From: Rhizosphaericola mali
Lineage (GTDB): Bacteria; Bacteroidota; Bacteroidia; Chitinophagales; Chitinophagaceae
DNA length: 64,000 bases
Assembly: GCF_004337365.2 (NCBI RefSeq)
Contig: NZ_CP044016.1
Location: 62,001-126,000 of the forward strand
Direction: 5' to 3'
Positions 18,152-25,953 of this stretch are shown here, in pieces (the stretch's first letter is position 1; each line of letters begins with the position of its first letter). A program made the position numbers and the translations under genes. The notes under the pieces were generated by a model. That model was given only the letters and a program-made list of their open reading frames with translations. It was not told the DNA's origin and made no database searches.

Positions 18152-19105
18152 GTGAAAATTATTGCATTTGAAACTAGAAATGATGAATCTGAATATTTTG
18201 CGGCAGTTGAAAAAGAGAAAGGTATTGAGTTGAAATTAATACCACAAAGATTGACGATTGCTAATAAGAATCTATTGGAAGGTTTTCAAGGTGTGAGTAT
18301 TCTCGGGCATAGTGAGGTAAATATAGAAATGTTAGATACTATGAAATCTTATGGCATTTCTAGATTATCTACGCGAACTATTGGTTTGAATCATATTGAT
18401 GTAAATTATGCCAAATCTATCGGAATTGAAGTGACAAATTCCACTTATGATCCAGCTTGTGTCGCTGAGTTTGCGATAATGATGATGCTGATGTCTTTAC
18501 GTAAATATAAACAAGCCATGTTTCGAGCGAATGTCAATGATTATTCCTTGAAAGGTTTGCAAGGGAAAGAATTGAAAAATTGTAAAGTAGGAATTATTGG
18601 TACTGGTGGCATAGGACTAGAAGTTATTAAAATATTAAATGGGTTTGGATGTGAAGTTTTGGCGTATTCCCCTAGTTTGAAGAAAAAAAATAACTTGGGT
18701 GGATTAGCAAGCGTTGTAGACTATGATGCGTTGTTACAAGAGTCTGATATCATCTCCTTACATCTGCCTTTAAACGATAATACGCATCATATGATAAATC
18801 AACAGGCTATTGATAAAATGAAAGATGGTGTTATTTTGATCAATTGTTCACGTGGCGGATTGATGGATGTAAATGGTTTAATTCGTGGAATCGAAACTAG
18901 AAAAATTTCCGCATTAGCTTTAGATGTATTTGAAAATGAATCTGAGATTTACCATTTTGATCGAAGATTAGATATTATTTCAAATAAAGATATGGCTTAT
19001 TTACGTCAATTTCCCAATGTAATTATGACACAACATATTGCATTTTATACGGAATCTTCTATTGAAAGTATGGTGCGTGTGAGTTTGGATAATTTGACTA
19101 AATAA
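18152..19105 (+). CDS. D-isomer-specific 2-hydroxyacid dehydrogenase (D-lactate dehydrogenase-like)
   Basis: 317 residues from the GTG at 18152; the family normally begins directly with MKI-I/V-A-F/Y. A TTG at 18143 would add three residues and cannot be excluded, because the -7 box TAAATTTG at 18128-18135 puts the transcript start close to it. The NAD loop GIIGTGGIGLEV is near residue 150. The catalytic Arg (NCSRGG), Glu (FENES) and His (MTQHIAFYT) are present. It reduces pyruvate-like 2-keto acids to D-2-hydroxy acids. It is similar in type to D-lactate/VanH enzymes, but the substrate cannot be fixed from sequence. Confidence 0.87.
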   Translation: MKIIAFETRNDESEYFAAVEKEKGIELKLIPQRLTIANKNLLEGFQGVSILGHSEVNIEMLDTMKSYGISRLSTRTIGLNHIDVNYAKSIGIEVTNSTYDPACVAEFAIMMMLMSLRKYKQAMFRANVNDYSLKGLQGKELKNCKVGIIGTGGIGLEVIKILNGFGCEVLAYSPSLKKKNNLGGLASVVDYDALLQESDIISLHLPLNDNTHHMINQQAIDKMKDGVILINCSRGGLMDVNGLIRGIETRKISALALDVFENESEIYHFDRRLDIISNKDMAYLRQFPNVIMTQHIAFYTESSIESMVRVSLDNLTK

Positions 19106-19107
19106 AT

Positions 19108-20994
19108 TTAATAAATCGAATTGTATGGGTCGCTATTAAGTTGTACAATGTCTGGCTTATTTACATAGTTGGTATTAAATCTAAATCGTAAATTGGCAGT
19201 CATCCCAATTTTAAATTGATTTAAGCCAGGAACTCTCTTAGGGAAATAGAGAGACCGCACTTCTATAGTTCCGAATACTAAATTTTCATTTCTTATCCGA
19301 AAACCTGGTCCAAATCCAGTGTATAATGCAGTTCTTTGTAGATTTCCTTTAGGCGGTGTGAGTAGGGATAGATCTCCCGCCATAAATGGTGCAATCAGAA
19401 ATCCGAAAATCTTTTTGGGTGTATAAGCAATCGTTTCAGAATGAAAAGTAAGCCTCCGACTTCCAATAGTGGAATCCAATCCGAAATTTCTCAATCCGTA
19501 TTGAGAATTATTAATTTTTAATGGATCAAGGGTACGCCTATTAATAATTTCTGAATAGCTAAATCTAAATATTTGTCGAATTTTAGTTTGATTTCTATAA
19601 ATAACTCTACTGTAAAATGTGGCTCCCATGATATATCCAAAATCTCTGAGTCCTTGCTGTATAAAGGTTCCTCCTTTTAGAAAATATTGTAATATATCAC
19701 CTTGGGAGGACAAATTATATTTATTCAAATCCCAACCAATATAGGGTCTCGAAGTATTTAATTGTCTAAACCAGCCTCCAATCAAACTATAACTGTGCCC
19801 ATAAGGAATATCCTCCGTCGTACCAAAACCATAGAAATATCTTGTTTGGTAAAAGTTTTGTTTGAAAAAAGTCAATTGTGCCAATGCTCCTTGACGTGAA
19901 TCCGTCATGTAATTAAATCCATTGGTAATCTGTGTAGGTGCATTGTGAAAAGTGTATTTCATATAACGAACAGAAAGTAAAGTACGCGCACGATTTCTTT
20001 CATCTGTTAAATATTTTTTTATACCAAGATTGATTCCTCCCCATATATCAAAAGTGGTATAGTTATATTTATAATAGCGACCGTCTTCTATAAGATTGGA
20101 ATATACATTATGGGTCTTTGCTTTACTCAGAATAAGTCCTCCAGTAAATTTTTTATATTGAGAAACTAAAGGTCTTGATAATTCAAATGTTGTAGATTCT
20201 TCATTTCGATCTCCTGTGACTATATTTTTCCCGACACTGGATGCCATGATGCGCATATCTGCAAATGATCCAAATAAATTATAGTATCGATAGGTAAATT
20301 CCGCTCCAGCTCTTGGTTTACGACCATTGTCAATAAATGGCATGTATTGAATAGATTGCCCCAATCCTCCTAAATTCATTTCTGCGACTGTAAATCTTTG
20401 TGTACTAGCAGACAAGGACCCAATGCTACCAGTAATACTAAATAAATCTTTTGTGACTACCGTAATATCGATAGAATCAGAATTGCCAGGAATGGTATCG
20501 ACTATAATCCTAGCATCACGAATAAATGGAATCGTACGATAAAAACGCTCATTATCCGCGATGACTGTTGGATAAAATTGCTCGCCAGAATGGAAAAAAA
20601 GGTTTTTCTTAATTACACTTGGGCGTGACATTCTATGTAATTTGGTCAAAATATTCGTGCCAAAATATTTTTTCTTCTGCGTAGAATCCTCCATATTTTG
20701 GTAAAAATTCAATTCTGTGAATTTAATATTTCGAATTACTTTCCCTAAATACCTTGAAAATCGCAATTGATTATTGAGAAGTGTTAAATTCAATGTACTC
20801 GCTGTATCGCGCACGGTTACATTGTGTTTGGTAAATGGATCACTTAACTTTTTAAATATGGGATTTTTATGATTTTCTGTTTTTTGCAGATGGGTTGTAT
20901 CTACAGTTTGGCTCATCCCTTCCTTTGTGAAAATGAATACCGAAAGGATGACAATTATCCCAATGTAAAATATGGTGAACCTTTTTGCCAACAA
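19108..20994 (-). CDS. BamA/TamA-like outer-membrane beta-barrel protein
   Basis: 628 residues with an N-terminal hydrophobic signal ending near MSQTVD (about residue 30). Residues 85-190 resemble POTRA modules (VIRNIKFTELNFYQ, PFIRDARIIVDTIPG, DSIDITVVTKDLFS). The remaining 430 residues are amphipathic beta-strands rich in Tyr and Phe, as in surface-antigen barrels. It would reside in the outer membrane, perhaps aiding protein or lipid insertion. The exact function is unknown. It stops 2 bp after the convergent dehydrogenase gene and is divergent from the his operon. Confidence 0.8.
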   Translation of the reverse strand: MLAKRFTIFYIGIIVILSVFIFTKEGMSQTVDTTHLQKTENHKNPIFKKLSDPFTKHNVTVRDTASTLNLTLLNNQLRFSRYLGKVIRNIKFTELNFYQNMEDSTQKKKYFGTNILTKLHRMSRPSVIKKNLFFHSGEQFYPTVIADNERFYRTIPFIRDARIIVDTIPGNSDSIDITVVTKDLFSITGSIGSLSASTQRFTVAEMNLGGLGQSIQYMPFIDNGRKPRAGAEFTYRYYNLFGSFADMRIMASSVGKNIVTGDRNEESTTFELSRPLVSQYKKFTGGLILSKAKTHNVYSNLIEDGRYYKYNYTTFDIWGGINLGIKKYLTDERNRARTLLSVRYMKYTFHNAPTQITNGFNYMTDSRQGALAQLTFFKQNFYQTRYFYGFGTTEDIPYGHSYSLIGGWFRQLNTSRPYIGWDLNKYNLSSQGDILQYFLKGGTFIQQGLRDFGYIMGATFYSRVIYRNQTKIRQIFRFSYSEIINRRTLDPLKINNSQYGLRNFGLDSTIGSRRLTFHSETIAYTPKKIFGFLIAPFMAGDLSLLTPPKGNLQRTALYTGFGPGFRIRNENLVFGTIEVRSLYFPKRVPGLNQFKIGMTANLRFRFNTNYVNKPDIVQLNSDPYNSIY

Positions 20995-21066
20995 GATTCT
21001 AAAATACAGAATCTTACCGAATCATTAATTTTTTCTAAAAAAAGAAAACAATTTAATCTTTTCCTT

Positions 21067-21074
21067 TACATTTG
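21067..21074 (+). promoter_or_regulatory. -7 promoter element of the his operon
   Basis: TACATTTG matches TAnnTTTG and lies 4 bases before the leader-peptide ATG at 21079, so transcription would begin at or beside that start codon. No clear -33 TTTG is visible. Confidence 0.5.
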
Positions 21075-21078
21075 CCTC

Positions 21079-21126
21079 ATGAATACAAACATACATATCC
21101 ATCATCATGACTTTTCCTTTAGGTAG
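21079..21126 (+). CDS. hisL: Histidine operon leader peptide
   Basis: A 15-residue ORF, MNTNIHIHHHDFSFR, with four His codons within five triplets (residues 6, 8, 9 and 10). It lies directly upstream of a terminator and hisG. The ribosome would stall on the His codons when charged tRNA-His is scarce. The stop codon (21124-21126) lies inside the proposed antiterminator strand, so normal termination of translation would cover that strand. I identified it from position and composition, not from similarity to a known peptide. Confidence 0.85.
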   Translation: MNTNIHIHHHDFSFR

Positions 21127-21194
21127 GCCTGGTGAGATAATGTATTTATTATTCCAAATTATTATTAAGGCTTACAGCGATGTAAGCCTTTTTT
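21123..21194 (+). promoter_or_regulatory. His-operon transcription attenuator (antiterminator and terminator)
   Basis: The terminator is AAGGCTTACA (21167-21176), loop GCGA, TGTAAGCCTT (21181-21190), then TTTT. The alternative strand GTAGGCCT (21123-21130), overlapping the leader stop codon, can pair with AGGCTTAC (21168-21175) through 8 bp with one G-T wobble, which would break the terminator. Stalling on the His codons leaves GTAGGCCT free (readthrough); reaching the stop hides it (termination). hisG starts 22 bases after the hairpin. Confidence 0.85.
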
Positions 21195-21215
21195 ATTACA
21201 CTCAACTGAAAAAAA

Positions 21216-22109
21216 ATGAGCTCAAATGAAATTTCTTCTCTAATAGAAGAAAAAAATGTTTTAAGATTGGCAATTCAAAAATCAGGAAGATTGCACGACG
21301 ACTCTATGAAATTGTTGAAAGAGTGCGGCATCGATATTAGCAATGGCATCAACAAATTAAAAAGTGAAGCGGCTAACTTTCCTATAGAATTATATTTTTT
21401 ACGTGATGATGATATTCCTCAGTATGTAGAAGATGGTGTGGCTGATATTGGTTTCGTCGGGGAAAATGTAGTATTTGAAAAAAAGAAATCCGTTGAGATT
21501 ACTGAGAAATTAGGATTTGGAAAATGCCGTCTGTCTTTCGCTGTTAGAAAAGGAGAGGAGTTTGGCGGAGCGACTAGCCTACAAGGCAAAAGAATTGCGA
21601 CAAGTTATCCCGTTTTGGTACAGGATTATTTAGATAAATATAATGTAAAAGCCGATATTCAAGAGATCAGCGGAAGTGTAGAAATCGCTCCTGGTATAGG
21701 TTTGGCAGATGTTATCTGTGATTTGGTTAGTAGCGGTTCTACTTTATTTATGAATGGTTTGAAAGAAGCGGATGTGATCCTACAATCTCAAGCAGTGTTG
21801 ATTACCAACCAAAATATTACGCCAATCAAACGCGCAATTTTGGAATCATTAATTTTCAGAATTCAAGCGGTTAGAAAAGCAAAAAATAACAAATACGTTT
21901 TGATGAATGCGCCAAATGAAGCGCTTCCTGAGATTGAAAAATTACTTCCCGGTATGAAAAGTCCAACGATTTTGCCTTTGGCTGTAGAGGGTTGGAGCAG
22001 TATTCACGTAGTATTAAGTGAAACTCAATTTTGGGAAATTGTTCAAGATTTGAAAAAATTGGGTGCAGAAGGTATATTGGTATTGCCTATTGAAAAAATG
22101 GTACTATAA
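21216..22109 (+). CDS. hisG: ATP phosphoribosyltransferase HisG (long form)
   Basis: 297 residues, the length of the long HisG form with a C-terminal regulatory ACT-like domain (about 225-297), which normally gives feedback inhibition by histidine without HisZ. Landmarks are LRLAIQKSGRLHDDSMKLL near residue 16, DIGFVGENVV near 78 and the PRPP-binding segment GIGLADVICDLVSSGSTL near 165. It catalyses the first step of histidine synthesis, ATP + PRPP to phosphoribosyl-ATP. It is the first gene after the attenuator and lies 24 bp before hisD. Confidence 0.97.
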   Translation: MSSNEISSLIEEKNVLRLAIQKSGRLHDDSMKLLKECGIDISNGINKLKSEAANFPIELYFLRDDDIPQYVEDGVADIGFVGENVVFEKKKSVEITEKLGFGKCRLSFAVRKGEEFGGATSLQGKRIATSYPVLVQDYLDKYNVKADIQEISGSVEIAPGIGLADVICDLVSSGSTLFMNGLKEADVILQSQAVLITNQNITPIKRAILESLIFRIQAVRKAKNNKYVLMNAPNEALPEIEKLLPGMKSPTILPLAVEGWSSIHVVLSETQFWEIVQDLKKLGAEGILVLPIEKMVL

Positions 22110-22133
22110 TTTTAGTTAAAATATTTTATTCAA

Positions 22134-23411
22134 ATGAATGTTTATTATCAACCCAATCCAAGCGAATGGGACGAAATTATTAAAAGACCAACGCTGGACA
22201 CGACCGCTTTGAAAGAAAAAGTGTCTGGCGTATTACAAGATATTCAAGCAAATGGCGATCAAGCAGTATTGAAATACACGTCTTTATTTGATCAAGTTGA
22301 ATTGGACAATAATGTAGTTACAACTTCCGAAATTCAAGAAGCGGTCGATTCTTTACCCGAAGAATTAAAAGCAGCCATTCAAAAAGCGGCAGCCAATATT
22401 CAAAAATTTCACGAAGTGCAATTGCAACCCATAGAAAAGATTGAGGTGATGCCGGGGATTGTATGTTGGCGTAAATCAGTTGGAATTGAGAAAGTCGGTT
22501 TATATATTCCAGGAGGATCTGCTCCTTTATTTTCTACTATATTGATGTTGGCAATTCCTGCGAAAATCGCTGGTTGCAAAGAAATTATCTTGTGTTCGCC
22601 TCCGAATAAATCAGGCAAATTGCATCCTGCGATTTTGTACGCAGCAAATTTGGTTGGCGTTACTAAAATATTCAAAGTTGGTGGTGTACAAGCGATTGGC
22701 GCGATGGCTTTTGGAACGGAAACTATTCCAAAAGTTTCTAAAATATTTGGACCGGGAAATCAATTTGTTATGTGCGCCAAACAATTAATTCAAGAGGCTG
22801 GCGTGGCGATTGATATGCCTGCTGGACCGAGTGAAGTATGCGTATTGGCGGATGCAACTGCTGTACCTAGTTTTGTGGCAGCGGATTTACTTTCTCAAGC
22901 GGAACATGGACCAGATAGTCAAGTGTTTTTGATCTCTACAGATAAAGCACTTTTAGATAAAGTTCAAACTGAAATAGCAAAGCAATTAGCAGTATTACCA
23001 CGTAAAGATTTGGCGGAAAAATCTTTGAATAATAGCAAATTGATTTATGTGGATTCCATACAAGATGCGATTGATTTGGCAAATAAATATGCACCAGAAC
23101 ATTTGATTATTTCTTGTGAAAATGCTGAAAATATTGGCGAACAAATCATCAACGCGGGTTCTATTTTCTTGGGCAATTATTCTCCAGAAAGTGTGGGAGA
23201 CTATGCGAGTGGTACGAATCATACCTTGCCGACAAATGGTTATGCAACAGCTTACAGCGGAGTGAGCGTCGATAGTTTTGTCAAAAAAATCACTTTCCAA
23301 AAATTGGAAACAAAAGGTTTGGAAGATATAGCATCTACCGTAATTGCAATGGCAGAAGCGGAAGGTTTACAAGCACATGCCAATGCGGTAAAAGTGCGTA
23401 TCGCAAAATAA
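22134..23411 (+). CDS. hisD: Histidinol dehydrogenase HisD
   Basis: 425 residues, full length. It oxidises L-histidinol to L-histidine in two NAD-dependent, zinc-dependent steps. The signature runs through KIFGPGNQFV and IDMPAGPSEV (about 205-235). SQAEHGPDSQ near 260 holds zinc and active-site ligands, and the later SGTNHTLPT segment holds another His. It is coupled closely between hisG and hisC, so it is under the same attenuator. Confidence 0.97.
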   Translation: MNVYYQPNPSEWDEIIKRPTLDTTALKEKVSGVLQDIQANGDQAVLKYTSLFDQVELDNNVVTTSEIQEAVDSLPEELKAAIQKAAANIQKFHEVQLQPIEKIEVMPGIVCWRKSVGIEKVGLYIPGGSAPLFSTILMLAIPAKIAGCKEIILCSPPNKSGKLHPAILYAANLVGVTKIFKVGGVQAIGAMAFGTETIPKVSKIFGPGNQFVMCAKQLIQEAGVAIDMPAGPSEVCVLADATAVPSFVAADLLSQAEHGPDSQVFLISTDKALLDKVQTEIAKQLAVLPRKDLAEKSLNNSKLIYVDSIQDAIDLANKYAPEHLIISCENAENIGEQIINAGSIFLGNYSPESVGDYASGTNHTLPTNGYATAYSGVSVDSFVKKITFQKLETKGLEDIASTVIAMAEAEGLQAHANAVKVRIAK

Positions 23412-23447
23412 TTGTCATTTATTCAAAACGGAAAACAAACTTCAATT

Positions 23448-24500
23448 ATGGCTTTTAATTTAAATAGTTTAGTTAAAGAGAATATTCTCAAATTGGCGCC
23501 TTATTCTTCTGCTCGAGATGAATTTTCAGGCGACGCCAAGGTTTTTTTGGACGCAAATGAAAATAGTTTTGGTTCGCCTTTGAATCGTAATTACAATCGT
23601 TATCCTGATCCACACCAAAAACAATTGAAGAAAAAATTAGCCACCATCAAGAATGTGGAGGCAAATCAAATATTTCTTGGAAATGGTAGTGATGAATGTA
23701 TTGACCTTTTATACCGTTGTTTTTGTAAAAGTGGCGTGGATAATGTGATCATTTGCCCTCCAACTTATGGTATGTATGAAGTGAGTGCCAATATCAATGA
23801 GGTTGATTTGAAAAGAGTGGATTTGGATGAAAATTTCCAATTACGTTTAGCCGAAATCGAAAATGCCATTGACGCCAATACTAAATTGATCTGGATTTGC
23901 TCGCCAAATAATCCTTCGGGTAATTTATTGAACGAAGCAGATATCAAAACTTTATTATCCAAATTTTCTGGAATTGTTGTTGTGGATGAGGCATATATTG
24001 ATTTTACAAATAGCGTTTCTTTCAATCAATATTTGTCCCAATATCCCAATCTTGTAGTGATGCAAACCTTTAGTAAAGCTTGGGGGTTAGCTGGTTTGCG
24101 TTTAGGGATGGCGTTTGCGTCTATGGAGATTATAGCGATTATGGATAAGGTAAAACCTCCTTATAATATTAATCAGGTTACACAAGAATTAGCATTGCAG
24201 GCTTTGGAAAATGAAAACCAAATGTTGGAAATGCAATCAGAAATTGTAACTTTAAGGCAATCTTTAGCGGAGACACTTTTGCAACTGCCTATGGTTGACA
24301 CTGTTTATCCTTCAGATGCGAATTTTTTATTGGTAAAAGTTAAAGATCCAGCGGGTTTATATCAATTTTTGATAGACAAAGGATTGGTTGTGAGAGACCG
24401 TCATAAGGTTATTTTATGCGATGGCTGTTTGCGTATTACGATAGGTACACTATCCGAAAATGAGGAGTTGATCAACTTAATGCACGAAGCGTCTATCTAA
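23448..24500 (+). CDS. hisC: Histidinol-phosphate aminotransferase HisC
   Basis: 350 residues from the ATG at 23448; an upstream TTG at 23412 directly abuts the hisD stop but would add 12 untypical residues. It is a PLP fold-type I aminotransferase. FLGNGSDECIDLL is near residue 85, the PLP aspartate and tyrosine lie in VVVDEAYIDF, and the Schiff-base Lys210 is in TFSKAWGLAGLRLG. It converts imidazole-acetol phosphate to histidinol phosphate. It closes this his cluster; hisB, H, A, F and I are not downstream, because the next gene is an M16 peptidase, so the rest of the pathway must be encoded elsewhere. Confidence 0.96.
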   Translation: MAFNLNSLVKENILKLAPYSSARDEFSGDAKVFLDANENSFGSPLNRNYNRYPDPHQKQLKKKLATIKNVEANQIFLGNGSDECIDLLYRCFCKSGVDNVIICPPTYGMYEVSANINEVDLKRVDLDENFQLRLAEIENAIDANTKLIWICSPNNPSGNLLNEADIKTLLSKFSGIVVVDEAYIDFTNSVSFNQYLSQYPNLVVMQTFSKAWGLAGLRLGMAFASMEIIAIMDKVKPPYNINQVTQELALQALENENQMLEMQSEIVTLRQSLAETLLQLPMVDTVYPSDANFLLVKVKDPAGLYQFLIDKGLVVRDRHKVILCDGCLRITIGTLSENEELINLMHEASI

Positions 24501-24575
24501 AATTGGCAAAATTATTGCCCGTACGGAAATAAAAAATACCTTAAAAAGGAATATTTTAATACTAAGATTTCATAT

Positions 24576-25907
24576 ATGATTCGAAAAAAAGTGTTCGGAC
24601 TTTCTTTTGCTTTGTTTGCAACAGCCTTTGGTTTAAAAGGTTTTAGCCAAAAAGTTGACTTTAAAGAATATGATCTGAAAAATGGACTACACGTTGTTTT
24701 GCATGATAACAAAACGGCGCCAGATGTTGCGGTTTCTGTAATGTATCATGTCGGTTCCAAAAATGAAGTAAAAGGAAGAACTGGATTTGCCCACTTTTTC
24801 GAACATTTATTGTTTGAAGGTTCGGATAATATCAAGCGTGGAGAGTTTATGAAAATTGTCGCAGCGAATGGCGGACAAAATAACGCCAATACCACGCAAG
24901 ATCGTACGTTCTATTACGAAGTATTGCCTGCCAATCAGTTGAAATTGGGACTTTGGTTGGAAAGTGAGCGCATGATGCACCCAGTTATCAATGATATCGG
25001 AGTAAATACACAGCGGGAAGTAGTGAAAGAGGAAAAAAGAATGCGCGTCGATAATCAACCTTATGGACAATTTATGGCGGTGGTTTTTTCCAAAATGTTT
25101 ACTAATCATCCTTATCATTGGGTTCCTATTGGATCTATGGAAGATATCAATAATGCCAAATTATCCGAATTCAAAGATTTTTTCAAAAAATTCTATGTTC
25201 CTAATAATGCAGTGTTGAGTATTTCGGGTGATATTAATATTCCAGAAACGGAAGCTTGGGTAAAAAGTTATTTTGAGTCGATACCAAAAGGAGCTGAAGT
25301 AGTACAACCTGCCATTGAAGAAGCGCCGATTACTAAGGAAATGATCGATACCGCCTACGATCCTAATATCCAAATACCTGCAATATTCACAGCGTATCGT
25401 GTTCCTGGAGAAAATACAAAAGATGCAGTCACTTTGAGTCTATTGACCTCATTATTATCAAAAGGTGAAAGTTCTCGTTTTAATAAATATATCAAAGACC
25501 AAAAAGCGGAAGCGCTTGAAGTAACTGCATTTAATTATACTTTAGAAGATTACGGTTTATATATCAATCTGGCTTTGCCAAGTGGAAATGTACCTTTGGA
25601 TACTTTGCTAAATGATATGGATGCACAAGTCAAAGATGTACAGACAAATTTGATCACTGACGCAGAATTTAAAAAGTTGCAAGTGCAAGCGGAAACCGAT
25701 TTTGTAAATAGTAATAACCGAAATATTGGGATTGCAGAGAATTTAGCAGATGGTTATACATTTTACAAAAAAAATACGGGTCATGTCAATGATATCCTTA
25801 CAGAAATAAGATCTGTTACAAAAGAGGATATCAGAAATGCTGCAAGGAAATATCTCAATCAAAATCAAAGATTGGTACTTTATTATTTACCTAAAGCAAG
25901 CAAATAA
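24576..25907 (+). CDS. M16 family zinc metallopeptidase, active subunit
   Basis: 443 residues with a signal peptide (about 1-25, ending GFSQK). The inverted zinc motif HFFEH (His73, Glu76, His77) is intact, and the distal Glu is in the REVVKEEK region near 150. M16 peptidases degrade peptides inside a clamshell formed by two homologous domains or subunits. The signal suggests periplasmic action. The next gene encodes a second M16 protein without this motif, giving the usual active plus inactive pair. Confidence 0.93.
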   Translation: MIRKKVFGLSFALFATAFGLKGFSQKVDFKEYDLKNGLHVVLHDNKTAPDVAVSVMYHVGSKNEVKGRTGFAHFFEHLLFEGSDNIKRGEFMKIVAANGGQNNANTTQDRTFYYEVLPANQLKLGLWLESERMMHPVINDIGVNTQREVVKEEKRMRVDNQPYGQFMAVVFSKMFTNHPYHWVPIGSMEDINNAKLSEFKDFFKKFYVPNNAVLSISGDINIPETEAWVKSYFESIPKGAEVVQPAIEEAPITKEMIDTAYDPNIQIPAIFTAYRVPGENTKDAVTLSLLTSLLSKGESSRFNKYIKDQKAEALEVTAFNYTLEDYGLYINLALPSGNVPLDTLLNDMDAQVKDVQTNLITDAEFKKLQVQAETDFVNSNNRNIGIAENLADGYTFYKKNTGHVNDILTEIRSVTKEDIRNAARKYLNQNQRLVLYYLPKASK

Positions 25908-25953
25908 TCCGTTTACAAACAGACATTGTTTTCCGTATTTGAAATTTAGATGT

